From an uncultured Planktomarina sp. (GTDB taxonomy: Bacteria > Pseudomonadota > Alphaproteobacteria > Rhodobacterales > Rhodobacteraceae): 64,000 nucleotides of DNA. Numbering within the stretch: position 1 is the stretch's first letter; each line of letters begins with the position of its first letter. Of this stretch, positions 53,338 to 62,684 are shown one piece after another. The stretch is taken from positions 1-64,000 of the forward strand of contig CAJJBZ010000008.1 of the NCBI GenBank assembly GCA_905182535.1, read 5' to 3'. The translations under genes were made by a program, and so were the position numbers. The notes beneath the pieces were generated by a model. The model saw nothing but the letters and a program-made list of their open reading frames with translations, did not search any database and had not been told where the DNA came from.

Positions 53338-54569
53338 AATCTCAACAAGCTTTAAAGATATTATTAGGTATTTATATTTTTATATTCTTTGCCTACCTTT
53401 TTGGCCCTCTTGTCATAATGAGCATCACAGCTTTTAACTCAGCCGAATTTCCATCCGTAACACCTTGGGAGTGCTTCAGTCTTCGATGGTTTAACGAAGG
53501 CAAAATTGCCTATGATGGACAACACCTTGCAGGGTTAGCTACGGATTGGAGGCTGCACGAAGGCTTAATTACGTCACTAAAAATTGGGCTGGGAGTTGTA
53601 CTTCTGGCAGTTCCCATAGGGTTGTCAGCGGCTCTGGTCTTAACACAAGTTCATAGTCGGTTGCGTACAGCATTTTATTCCATATCCATCATGCCAGTAT
53701 TATTTCCAGGCGTTATTATTGGAATTTCAACGGTAGTCCTTTGGGACCGGATTGCCACTATGGGCGGTGGCGGCCTTGTCACGCAACTAGGAAGAAATGG
53801 TGTTTTCTTAACTATATTGGCTCAGACCTGTTTCATCTCTACATACTGTTTTTTAATTTTTGTCGCCAGATTACAGCGGTTCGATCAAACACAAGAAGAG
53901 GCAGCTTTAGATCTTGGAGCAAACCAGACCCAAGTTTTTTTCAAAATATTAATACCATACATGATGCCCGCGATTGCTTCGTCCTGCGTGATAGCATTCC
54001 TAGCGTCCTTTGAGAACTACAACACTACGGTCTTCAGTATTTTATCTGATCAAACTCTTACAACTGTTATTGCGTCCAAAGTTCGCCTTGGAATAAGCCC
54101 TGCAATCAGCTCTCTTGCACTGGTAATCATCTTAATAACCTTAACAGTAACGATAATATATGAAGTCCTCAGAAGACGAGAGGACAAAAAGAAAAAGGAA
54201 CTTGAAGCTGAAGCCTTGTTTGCACAAACTCTAGATTCTCGCCTCAAAAAAACGAAAACAAATGGCCTCAAAATCCCAAAATCTATATTTGTTATATTAT
54301 TTTTTGTCGTAGTATGCATTTTTGGGTTTAATAAAATGGTGGAGAAAGGGATGTATGGATCCACCTGTATTGCTGCCGCAGAAAAAGAAAAGAAGTCCAA
54401 TTTTGCTGATCAGCTAAAGCTATTACAAAAGAACGCTGAAATAGCTAATCAGCGATCGTCAGAAAATGGTGACGTAGGCGAGAAAAAAGAATTTGATAGT
54501 ATTTTTGGAGATCCAAATTTATTCAAAGACTTTGGTGGGTTTGATTCAAAGACACAGGACCAAGACTAA
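53334..54569 (+). CDS. ABC transporter permease, PotC type, with long C-terminal extension
   Basis: This 411-residue permease has a core of about 280 residues that is a normal PotC-type subunit (EAA loop EEAALDLGANQTQVFFKILI near 185). The family usually ends near residue 270-290. Here a highly charged stretch follows (YEVLRRREDKKKKELEAEAL), then an extra membrane helix (SIFVILFFVVVCIFGF, about residues 320-335). An acidic, lysine-rich tail rich in Gln and Asn ends FGGFDSKTQDQD. With seven helices the tail would be periplasmic. Its purpose is unknown. No frameshift is needed to make the extension, so it is part of the gene. Confidence 0.85.
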   Translation: MKSQQALKILLGIYIFIFFAYLFGPLVIMSITAFNSAEFPSVTPWECFSLRWFNEGKIAYDGQHLAGLATDWRLHEGLITSLKIGLGVVLLAVPIGLSAALVLTQVHSRLRTAFYSISIMPVLFPGVIIGISTVVLWDRIATMGGGGLVTQLGRNGVFLTILAQTCFISTYCFLIFVARLQRFDQTQEEAALDLGANQTQVFFKILIPYMMPAIASSCVIAFLASFENYNTTVFSILSDQTLTTVIASKVRLGISPAISSLALVIILITLTVTIIYEVLRRREDKKKKELEAEALFAQTLDSRLKKTKTNGLKIPKSIFVILFFVVVCIFGFNKMVEKGMYGSTCIAAAEKEKKSNFADQLKLLQKNAEIANQRSSENGDVGEKKEFDSIFGDPNLFKDFGGFDSKTQDQD

Positions 54570-54734
54570 ACCTAAGCACTTTGTTTAAATTCTTCAACTG
54601 CTAGCAGTTCTAACAGAGATCAACTACCATGCTGTTTTCCGTTTGCCCGAGCAAAAAGTTGGTTGGTGTCTTGGAAGTGCAAAGCTTAAAAACTTTTAGA
54701 ACGAGTCCCACTGGGGCCTATTTTTGTTAAAAAC

Positions 54735-57035
54735 CTATTCGATTTCAGCACCAGACAGCATTGCGCTGATCCAGCGCTTTGTGTCCGGTGTTTTTGCCAA
54801 GCGCAGAAAGGCTGCGCGTTCGCGGTCAAACATATCTTGCTCAGTGACCTCAAGGGGGGCATCTGAGGCTGTGTTGACGACGATTGTCGCGATTTCCATC
54901 GCAGTGGTTTTATTGTGGGGCTTGAACCAGCCCTTGGCCAGGCCATCGGCCATGAATACCTCCATTTTGCCAAATACAGCTTTTCCGGGCAGGGTCAATT
55001 TTAGTGGTGTGGGTGGGGTATATCCTGAGGCCATGTCAGCAAGGAGTGCAGTGGCCCGTGTGATCAGCTTATCGCGGTTCATCACAGTTTCATCGTGATC
55101 CGGGATGAAATAGCGCAGTTTTACAGCCTGTTCGGGGCTCTCACCGGTTTTACCGTAGCCTACTTGCATCCACGTTTCCCAGGCTGCAACTTCAGGATCC
55201 TGAGTTGCGGAAAGCCAGCGTTGGTAGGTAGTTTTCACACCACCACCACCTGGCACGACCCCCACACCACTTTCGACTAATCCAAGAACTGAATTTGCAT
55301 GCGTAATCAATTTATCACAATGTAGTAACACCTCAAATCCGCCGCCGAGTGAAAGGCCGGAAGGTGCACCAACCACTGGCACAGGGCAGTATTTCAAAGC
55401 GACCACGGCTTGTTGGAAGTCATTTAAAAAGCTGTCCATCTCGTCCCAAGCTTGGCGATTGATGAAATCTGCAAAACGATTGAGATCAACGCCTGCGCTG
55501 AAATGCTGTGCGTCATTATGGATTAGGATGCCCTGGCCATGATCACTGGCAGCATGGCGGACAATGGCCATGCTATCTGCCGTGAGAGCATTGGCTTTCG
55601 AATGAAACTCAACAAGTCTCAGATCCCCAGGTAGGGCCCAAAGACTCGCTGCTGAATTACTGGCAATAGGCTGGAGCGCTCGTCTTGTCAGGCTGAAGCG
55701 TTGGGTGCCCTCTGGTAGGCTTACAGCTTTTAGTATTGGGCTATCTTCGAAGTTACGCACCATTAATGTTTGGTCTTTTACCACGTAGAACGGCCCCTGG
55801 TCCGCAGATATGGCGAGGGCTATTGGGATCTCACAGCCGGCTTGCTTTGCAAGCTCGATCACAGCGGTGGCACCCAAAGCGTCAATCATTTCGAACGGGC
55901 CACGGATCCAATTGAACCCCATTTTCATCGCGTCATCGATATCTTGTGGGGTCTTGGTCACTTCGGGAATTAAAGCAGCAGCATAAGCTAGCACGCGACC
56001 CAAGAAATTACGGCAAAACTGCGTGTGTGGGCCTTCCCCTGCAATCATCAAGGGCAGCGTTTCGTGGCTCTCTTGTAATGCTCTAGCTGCGTTTTGTGCC
56101 ATGGGTGGGAGCTCTGTGATACGCGGACGCACAGTACCCGTGTTTAGATCAATAGCCCGATCATCACGGTAAAACCCGCCTTTTCCAGATTTTTGGCCTG
56201 TAAAGCCTTCGCCAATCAACTGATCAATTAGTTGATTGGCTGGGTTGTTAGACCGACCGACTGCGTGAAATACGTCATGCTTGGGTAGAATGTCGCCCAA
56301 TGTGTTTACTACATCGGACATCAGATCGATGCCGATCATATCATAAAGACCAAAAACGCCAGTTTTAGGGATGCCCATAGGTCGGCCCATCAAGGCATCT
56401 GCATGCTCAATACTGAGACCTTGTTTGAAGGCTTCATCCATGCCCACTTGCAACGCGAAAACTCCAACTCGGTTGCCCAGAAAACCAGGCGTATCTTCGC
56501 AGCATACCACGCCCTTACCTAAGACTTCGTCATTATAGGTTGAGAGCTGGTCAATCACTTCAGGGCGCGTATGAGTGCCTCGCACCAGTTCCAGCAGGCG
56601 CATGTAGCGTACGGGATTAAAATAATGCGTAATGGCAAATCGTTGTTGGAAGTCCAGAGGCATCTCAGCTACCAAAAGCTTGATCGGAATGGTTGAAGTG
56701 TTGGATGTAACTACACAATTATCACTGATCACTTCGTGTAGACGCTTGTAGAGATCGCGCTTGATATCAAGGCGCTCCACAACGGCTTCGACGATCCAAT
56801 CGCAGTCCGCCAGCTTGTAAAAGTCAGCTTCAATCGTGCCGGTCTCAATGAGAGTAATATTGCTACGCTGATGCAGGGGCGCAGGCTCGGATTTTTGAAG
56901 GCGTTCTAAAGCATAATTTGTGGCTTTAGTCGTCAAGTCTAGTAGTAAAACCTTCTGGCCGGCATTGGCGATTTGCCCTGCAATACCGGATCCCATGGTG
57001 CCTGCGCCGATAACTGCGATGCGTTTAAATGTCAT
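54735..57035 (-). CDS. 3-hydroxyacyl-CoA dehydrogenase / enoyl-CoA hydratase fusion (FadB/FadN-like)
   Basis: This 766-residue bifunctional beta-oxidation enzyme has the dehydrogenase first: NAD motif AVIGAGTMGSGIAGQIANAG, SNTSTIPIKLL, catalytic His in FAITHYFNPVRYM, GKGVVCCEDTPGFLGNRV. The crotonase domain comes second (AQHFSAGVDLNRF, GLSLGGGFEVLLHCD, VESGVGVVPGGGGVK). This order is that of FadN-like proteins, not of E. coli FadB. It would turn enoyl-CoA into 3-ketoacyl-CoA. It is last in a minus-strand group with a hydrolase and metY. No thiolase or acyl-CoA dehydrogenase gene is adjacent. Confidence 0.9.
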   Translation of the reverse strand: MTFKRIAVIGAGTMGSGIAGQIANAGQKVLLLDLTTKATNYALERLQKSEPAPLHQRSNITLIETGTIEADFYKLADCDWIVEAVVERLDIKRDLYKRLHEVISDNCVVTSNTSTIPIKLLVAEMPLDFQQRFAITHYFNPVRYMRLLELVRGTHTRPEVIDQLSTYNDEVLGKGVVCCEDTPGFLGNRVGVFALQVGMDEAFKQGLSIEHADALMGRPMGIPKTGVFGLYDMIGIDLMSDVVNTLGDILPKHDVFHAVGRSNNPANQLIDQLIGEGFTGQKSGKGGFYRDDRAIDLNTGTVRPRITELPPMAQNAARALQESHETLPLMIAGEGPHTQFCRNFLGRVLAYAAALIPEVTKTPQDIDDAMKMGFNWIRGPFEMIDALGATAVIELAKQAGCEIPIALAISADQGPFYVVKDQTLMVRNFEDSPILKAVSLPEGTQRFSLTRRALQPIASNSAASLWALPGDLRLVEFHSKANALTADSMAIVRHAASDHGQGILIHNDAQHFSAGVDLNRFADFINRQAWDEMDSFLNDFQQAVVALKYCPVPVVGAPSGLSLGGGFEVLLHCDKLITHANSVLGLVESGVGVVPGGGGVKTTYQRWLSATQDPEVAAWETWMQVGYGKTGESPEQAVKLRYFIPDHDETVMNRDKLITRATALLADMASGYTPPTPLKLTLPGKAVFGKMEVFMADGLAKGWFKPHNKTTAMEIATIVVNTASDAPLEVTEQDMFDRERAAFLRLAKTPDTKRWISAMLSGAEIE

Positions 57036-57049
57036 GCCGTGTTCACTTT

Positions 57050-57835
57050 TTAGAAAAAGGCCCGGAGGGCTTTGTTGACGTCAAAGGGTTGCTCGGTAGT
57101 CGACATGTGGCCTGAGTGAGGTATTTCGACTAACTGCCCGTCTAGCGCTCTGTTAAGAGCCAATCCAGCCTTACGGGGCGTCATGCGGTCTTGGCCGCAA
57201 ACGATCGTGAGCGTGGGGCAGGTGATAGCAGCCGCGGCAGTGGGGCCATTGGTGTATGCGTTGCATGCCGCCAGACCTGCATGCAACGCACCTTGGGTAT
57301 TACTGGCCATCAGGCGCTTGCCGTAAAACATGTGTGAGGTACCGGGCATGGTATGTTCGTGTATGTGTCCAGATGAGCCATGGCCCCAATCCATCATGGC
57401 TGCAATGGCTGCACTTTCTTTTGTTGAGGCCAAGTCGACTAAAGCGTCGTTTACAGGAATGGCCAGAGCGGTACTGATGAAGGCTGCTTTAGATACTAGA
57501 TGTGGATAGCGGCTTGCCAATTCCAACTCAATCAAGCCCCCCATGGAATGCCCAACTAGTGTAGCCTCAGTGATCCCTGTTGCTTGCATGAAATCAGCAT
57601 ACCAATCAGCCATCGCCTCAACTGTTTTGATTGCGGTTCCCTTGGATAAGCCATGTCCGGGCATGTCTGGCGTGATGCACTGCCAACCTCTATTTGCGAA
57701 GAACCTGTGTTGCAACATAAAGCCAAGGTGAGATTGACCAGAGCCATGTATGAAGATCACAACGTTACCTGTAGAATCAAAATCGCGGCCGCCGGTAGAA
57801 GCGAATATTTCTGTATTATGTAGCGTAATCCTCAT
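57050..57835 (-). CDS. Alpha/beta hydrolase
   Basis: This 261-residue alpha/beta hydrolase has the oxyanion motif VIFIHGSGQSHLGF, PDMPGHGLSKG, the nucleophile elbow LVGHSMGGLIELE near residue 97, Asp in CGQDRMTPRKAG and the catalytic His in IPHSGHMSTTEQP. It resembles esterases and 3-oxoadipate enol-lactonase-like enzymes; the substrate is unknown. It overlaps metY by four bases (ATGA), so it may deal with an ester such as an O-acyl homoserine or a thioester by-product. That link is only positional. Confidence 0.82.
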   Translation of the reverse strand: MRITLHNTEIFASTGGRDFDSTGNVVIFIHGSGQSHLGFMLQHRFFANRGWQCITPDMPGHGLSKGTAIKTVEAMADWYADFMQATGITEATLVGHSMGGLIELELASRYPHLVSKAAFISTALAIPVNDALVDLASTKESAAIAAMMDWGHGSSGHIHEHTMPGTSHMFYGKRLMASNTQGALHAGLAACNAYTNGPTAAAAITCPTLTIVCGQDRMTPRKAGLALNRALDGQLVEIPHSGHMSTTEQPFDVNKALRAFF

Positions 57836-59142
57836 GCGGCCGTTCCTTTGGCAGCGGCCACTTTGCTGGCAGTGCGTAGCGACTGCTTGAAATCATCCTT
57901 CAGATCTTTGATATCCTCTAGACCTACAGAGATCCTGATCAAGTCATCGGTCAGCCCGGCCGATGCCATTGCATCTGCCGAAAGATGAGAGTGAGTGGTT
58001 GAGCCAGGGTGTATAACTAAAGTTTTAGCATCGCCTACATTAGCCAAGTGGCTGGCCAATTGTACGCCTTCGATGAAGGCTCGGCCTGCGTCACGCCCGC
58101 CCTTGATGCCGCATGCGATAATTGAGCCTTGGCCTTTTGGCATCAAACGCATTGCGGCTTCGTGGTCGGGATGGTTGGATAAGCTGGGGTGTTTAACCCA
58201 AGATATTTGCTCATGATTGACTAAGAAATCTAACATTGATGCAGTATTAGACATGTGCTTTTCCATACGCAGTCCAAGGGTTTCGAGCCCTTGCAATATG
58301 TAAAATGCATTCTGAGGTGACATGCAGGGCCCCACATTCATCATACCTTCGGTTCTGATGCGGACGGACAGCGCCGCCGGTCCAAATTCCTCCCAGAGGA
58401 TGGCGCCTTGGTAGCCAAAATGTGGTGTAGTTAAAGTAGGAAACTTATCATTTTGTCCCCAATCAAAGTTACCACCATCGATAACAGCGCCGCCCAAAGC
58501 AATACCATGGCCTCCCATCCATTTGGTAAGGGAATGAATTACGACATTCGCGCCTAGCTCAATGGGTTTAATCATCCAAGGAGTATTAAATGTGGCATCA
58601 ACGACGAGCGGAATGCCCGCGGCCTCAGTGATTTTAGCAACGGCGGGTACATCCATGATATCCATGCCGGGATTACCTATCACCTCTCCAAATACCATCT
58701 TTGTATTAGGCCGAATGGCCTGAGAAATGGCGGTTGGGTCGTTGGGTGGGACAAATGTTGTTTCAATGCCGTAGCGCTTCAATGTATGTTCAAACAGGTT
58801 GATATTTGCGCCATACATTTGCGACGAGCTGACGATATGATCGCCTGCAGAGCACAACGCCAAGACCGTCACAAACAGGGCGGACATGCCCGAAGCTGTG
58901 GCAATCGCTGCCACGCCACCGTCAAGCGCGGCTAGGCGTTGCTCAAGCACTGCTACCGTCGGGTTGGTCAGTCGCGAATAGATATGCCCGCCAACTTCCA
59001 TATTAAATAGTGCCGCTGCATGCTCGGTACTGTCGAACACATAGCTGGTGGTTTGGTGAATTGGAACGGCGCGGCTCCCGAAGCGTGCATCGGGGCTTTG
59101 ACCGGCATGCAACGATAGGGTGTCAAACTTGTAGTCGGCCAT
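57832..59142 (-). CDS. metY: O-acetylhomoserine sulfhydrylase (MetY)
   Basis: MetY (EC 2.5.1.49) joins O-acetylhomoserine with sulfide or methanethiol to give homocysteine or methionine. The 436-residue Cys/Met-metabolism PLP enzyme begins FDTLSLHAGQSPD and shows YSRLTNPTVAVLEQRLAALD, ATASGMSALF, the PLP Lys in VIHSLTKWMGGHG and HPGSTTHSHLSADAMASAGL. Assimilation of sulfur next to a taurine-sulfite pathway is a plausible functional neighbourhood. GGAGC precedes the ATG. Confidence 0.92.
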   Translation of the reverse strand: MADYKFDTLSLHAGQSPDARFGSRAVPIHQTTSYVFDSTEHAAALFNMEVGGHIYSRLTNPTVAVLEQRLAALDGGVAAIATASGMSALFVTVLALCSAGDHIVSSSQMYGANINLFEHTLKRYGIETTFVPPNDPTAISQAIRPNTKMVFGEVIGNPGMDIMDVPAVAKITEAAGIPLVVDATFNTPWMIKPIELGANVVIHSLTKWMGGHGIALGGAVIDGGNFDWGQNDKFPTLTTPHFGYQGAILWEEFGPAALSVRIRTEGMMNVGPCMSPQNAFYILQGLETLGLRMEKHMSNTASMLDFLVNHEQISWVKHPSLSNHPDHEAAMRLMPKGQGSIIACGIKGGRDAGRAFIEGVQLASHLANVGDAKTLVIHPGSTTHSHLSADAMASAGLTDDLIRISVGLEDIKDLKDDFKQSLRTASKVAAAKGTAA

Positions 59143-59744
59143 AAGAAAGCTCCAGTGCTAAAATTTTTCTTCACAGTTGGTAAACCGCAAACCGCTATAG
59201 CTCAAGCGCTCCTGTGGTAGAAATTACTCTGTAGCCAGTAAGTGCCGTTGCTTTCCTATCATCTGCAGTGGTGTTTATAGTTATTCAACCCAGCCAAAAT
59301 TGATATATTATTTAAGAATTATAACATTGATATTTAATGATTTTATTTAAAAATAATATTTCATTTTGTACTGGGAGTATTAAGTTGGTGGGTAGCGCGG
59401 TTGAAACAAAAGTGATGCGATCTGTTCTTGGCTATTTGAAACTCGCGTACGTACAGCGCAGTGTTATCTTGTTTTGTCGTTTTAGATAATGTGAGCGCTG
59501 CACAGTCGCGTAAATATTTTTTTGGCGGAAATCAACGTAATGCTAGCAGGCAAATCTGTTTTTTAGTATTTGTACTAATTTGAAACCTTGAATAATTAAT
59601 ATGGCCATGAGCCTGGTGATGCGCTTTTGGTCAAGCATCATTGATGGTAAGGCGTAGCTCATTAGCTATCGTCTGAAGTAGATTGGGTCGTCAAAATACT
59701 GCTCTGATGGTCTCAATATTTAACCAATGGGCCAAAAAATGTAT
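59143..59744. other. Intergenic stretch between metY and xsc promoter, no gene seen
   Basis: Roughly 600 bases without a convincing open frame on either strand. It is AT-rich around 59280-59380 and holds the promoter of metY near its left end. I recognise no RNA gene, repeat or mobile-element remnant. Confidence 0.4.
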
Positions 59745-59777
59745 TTGGCCTTAACCGAGGGTGGTAACTGGCCCTAA
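59745..59777 (+). promoter_or_regulatory. Candidate TauR operator upstream of xsc
   Basis: Direct repeats TTGGCCTTAA (59745-59754) and CTGGCCCTAA (59768-59777) start 23 bases apart, 99 bases before the xsc start. Nine of ten bases in each half-site match those upstream of tpa, and the phasing is identical, while the sequence between and around them differs. This is what a conserved regulator site looks like. Confidence 0.82.
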
Positions 59778-59876
59778 ATATGTGATTGCCTATACCCTAA
59801 TAGAGGGTCAGAAATAGAATTTCAGCCGTGTCGAGGGGATTCCCCTGCCACTATTATGCTTTTAAGGAGCTGCCCC

Positions 59877-61646
59877 ATGAAAATGACCACCGAAGAGGCA
59901 TTTGTAAAAACGCTCCAAATGCATGGCATACGCCACGCATTTGGGATCATTGGTTCTGCCATGATGCCAATTTCTGATATTTTTCCAAAAGCTGGGATCA
60001 TGTTCTGGGACTGTGCCCATGAAGGCTCTGCTGGTATGATGGCTGACGGCTACACCCGCGCTACTGGTGAAATGTCGATGATGATCGCTCAAAACGGTCC
60101 TGGCATCACGAACTTTGTGACTGCTGTGAAGACAGCCTATTGGAACCACACACCATTATTGCTGGTAACGCCGCAAGCGGCTAATAAAACAATCGGCCAG
60201 GGCGGTTTCCAAGAAGTTGAACAAATGAAATTGTTTGAAGACATGGTTGCCTACCAAGAGGAAGTGCGTGACCCAACTCGGGTTGCTGAAGTTCTCAGCC
60301 GTGTAATTATGCAAGCTCATCGTGCATCTGCCCCAGCGCAGATCAATATCCCGCGGGACATGTGGACCCAAGTAATCGACATAGAGCTTCCAAAAATCGT
60401 GGCATTTGAGCGTCCACAGGGTGGGGATGATGCTGTAGCGGAAGCTGCTGAATTGATATCCAATGCAAAATTCCCAGTGATCTTGAACGGTGCTGGTGTG
60501 GTTTTAGCCGATGCCTTTGATGCTGTCGCTTCTTTAGCAGAGCGTTTGGATGCACCGGTTTGTGTGGGCTATCAGCACAATGACGCTTTTCCAGGATCAC
60601 ATCCGTTGTTTGCAGGTCCTTTGGGCTACAACGGCTCAAAAGCTGGTATGGAATTGATTTCACGGGCGGACGTTGTTCTGGCATTGGGGACACGCTTGAA
60701 CCCGTTCTCAACTCTGCCAGGCTACGGTATTGATTATTGGCCCACGGACGCGAAAATCATTCAGGTTGATATCAATCCGGATCGTATTGGCCTTACGAAG
60801 CCGGTTGCTGTTGGAATTATTGGTGATGCAAAAAAAGTAGCTCAAGGCATCTTGGGTCGCCTGAGCGATAGTGCAGGTGATGTGGGTCGTGAAGATCGTA
60901 AGAACCTGATTGCCACAACCAAATCCTCTTGGGCGCAAGAGCTGACTTCGATGGATCATGAAGACGATGATCCAGGTACAACTTGGAACCAACGGGCACG
61001 GGCTGATAAGCCTGATTGGATGTCTCCTCGTATGGCTTGGCGTGCCATTCAATCAGCATTGCCAAAAGATGCAATTATCTCGTCTGATATTGGCAACAAC
61101 TGTGCCATTGGCAATGCCTACCCGTCCTTCGATGAAGGCCGTAAATATCTTGCGCCAGGCCTGTTTGGTCCATGTGGCTATGGTCTGCCATCAATTGTTG
61201 GGGCAAAGATTGGTCAACCACATGTGCCAGTTGTGGGGTTTGCCGGTGACGGTGCTTTTGGGATTGCGGTCAATGAGTTGACAGCAATAGGCCGTGATGA
61301 ATGGCCCGCTGTGACGCAAATCGTGTTTCGCAACTACCAGTGGGGCGCTGAAAAGCGCAATTCGACACTGTGGTTTGACGACAACTTCGTGGGCACAGAG
61401 TTGGATACCAAAGTATCTTACGCTGGTATTGCACAGGCCTGTGGTCTTCAAGGTGTTCAGGTTAAAACGATGGATGAGCTGACTGCTGTGTTGAATCAGG
61501 CGATCAAGGATCAAATGGAAAACAACAAAACCACTGTGATTGAAGTGATCTTGAACCAAGAGCTGGGTGAGCCGTTCCGTCGCGATGCGATGAAAAAGCC
61601 AGTGCAAGTGGCTGGTGTCACTGCTGCGGATATGGCTGCAGAATAA
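59877..61646 (+). CDS. xsc: Sulfoacetaldehyde acetyltransferase
   Basis: Xsc (EC 2.3.3.15) converts sulfoacetaldehyde and phosphate to acetyl phosphate and sulfite with thiamine diphosphate. The 589-residue product has the family size and the three-domain ThDP fold. [20 protein letters not shown] carries the activating Glu near residue 40, a central nucleotide-fold domain follows, and the ThDP/Mg motif is in [16 protein letters not shown], continuing to [12 protein letters not shown] chose the ATG at 59877 with AAGGAGC nine bases upstream. It forms an operon with pta and probably the molybdoenzyme gene. It is the key enzyme for sulfonate carbon here. Confidence 0.96.
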   Translation: MKMTTEEAFVKTLQMHGIRHAFGIIGSAMMPISDIFPKAGIMFWDCAHEGSAGMMADGYTRATGEMSMMIAQNGPGITNFVTAVKTAYWNHTPLLLVTPQAANKTIGQGGFQEVEQMKLFEDMVAYQEEVRDPTRVAEVLSRVIMQAHRASAPAQINIPRDMWTQVIDIELPKIVAFERPQGGDDAVAEAAELISNAKFPVILNGAGVVLADAFDAVASLAERLDAPVCVGYQHNDAFPGSHPLFAGPLGYNGSKAGMELISRADVVLALGTRLNPFSTLPGYGIDYWPTDAKIIQVDINPDRIGLTKPVAVGIIGDAKKVAQGILGRLSDSAGDVGREDRKNLIATTKSSWAQELTSMDHEDDDPGTTWNQRARADKPDWMSPRMAWRAIQSALPKDAIISSDIGNNCAIGNAYPSFDEGRKYLAPGLFGPCGYGLPSIVGAKIGQPHVPVVGFAGDGAFGIAVNELTAIGRDEWPAVTQIVFRNYQWGAEKRNSTLWFDDNFVGTELDTKVSYAGIAQACGLQGVQVKTMDELTAVLNQAIKDQMENNKTTVIEVILNQELGEPFRRDAMKKPVQVAGVTAADMAAE

Positions 61647-61657
61647 GGAGTTTGAAC

Positions 61658-62659
61658 GTGGCGGCATTTCGAGAAATTCTTGCCGTCACTTCAGGCGTCA
61701 AACGTACAATTGTACTGAGTGAGGGCACAGATCCTCGCGTTGCAGAGGCCGCAGTTGTGGCCTCTGTTTCTGATTTGGCCAAGATTATTTGTGTGGGCGA
61801 TATGGGGGCAGTGGGTGCGGCCCTTAGCGCTGCGGGCGTAGCCGATGATATTATGATTGAAGACCCAACCAGCAGCCTCCGTATGGCAGGCTATGTTGAA
61901 ACCTATGTGCACAAACGAGCTACTAAGGGAATGACCCCTGACAAAGCCTTTGCAGAGCTGTCTCAACCCAATTTCTTTGCTGCGGCCATGGTTGCAGCAG
62001 GTGATGCGGATGGTACTATCGGTGGGGCGGTTTACCCGACCCCTGATATAATTCGAGCTGCCCTCAAAGTGATTGGCACAGCCCCCAATACCAAGCTTTT
62101 GTCTTCCTTCTTTTTCATGCTGTTTGAAGATCGCCCCGACCTACCCAGCCAACTGAATATCTTCGCGGATTGTGGTCTGGTGATTGATCCTAATGCGCAA
62201 GAGCTAGCTGATATTGCGATTGCCTCTGCTGCTTCTATGAAGGGCTTGACAGGAACTGACCCCAAAATCGCAATGTTGTCCTTTTCGACACGCGGTAGCG
62301 CTAAACACCCGAGTGTGACTAAAGTTGCGGATGCGACAGCTTTAGTGCGTAGCCTTCGTCCAGATCTTGCAGTTGATGGTGAACTGCAATTTGATGCAGC
62401 GGTCGTACCCTCGGTCGGAGCAGTTAAAGCGCCGGGCTCTGTGGTGGCCGGACAAGCCAATGTCTTTGTGTTCCCTAATCTTGATGCGGGCAATATTGGT
62501 TATAAGATCGCGCAACGCTTTGGTGGTGCGAAAGCTATTGGGCCCATCTTACAAGGGCTTGCAAAGCCGGCAAACGATTTATCGCGTGGGTGTACCGCCG
62601 ATGATATCGTCGACATGATTTCTGTTACAGTGGCGCAATCTGCTGCGCAAAATACCTGA
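61658..62659 (+). CDS. pta: Phosphate acetyltransferase
   Basis: Pta (EC 2.3.1.8) turns the acetyl phosphate from Xsc into acetyl-CoA. The short-form protein is 333 residues with the PTA_PTB domain only: [66 protein letters not shown] and [19 protein letters not shown]-type end. I chose the GTG at 61658, seven bases after AAGGAG; a TTG at 61652 is too close to it. It directly follows xsc by 11 bases. Confidence 0.94.
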   Translation: MAAFREILAVTSGVKRTIVLSEGTDPRVAEAAVVASVSDLAKIICVGDMGAVGAALSAAGVADDIMIEDPTSSLRMAGYVETYVHKRATKGMTPDKAFAELSQPNFFAAAMVAAGDADGTIGGAVYPTPDIIRAALKVIGTAPNTKLLSSFFFMLFEDRPDLPSQLNIFADCGLVIDPNAQELADIAIASAASMKGLTGTDPKIAMLSFSTRGSAKHPSVTKVADATALVRSLRPDLAVDGELQFDAAVVPSVGAVKAPGSVVAGQANVFVFPNLDAGNIGYKIAQRFGGAKAIGPILQGLAKPANDLSRGCTADDIVDMISVTVAQSAAQNT

Positions 62660-62684
62660 CCAGCAGGCAATAAGGGGTCCTTTC

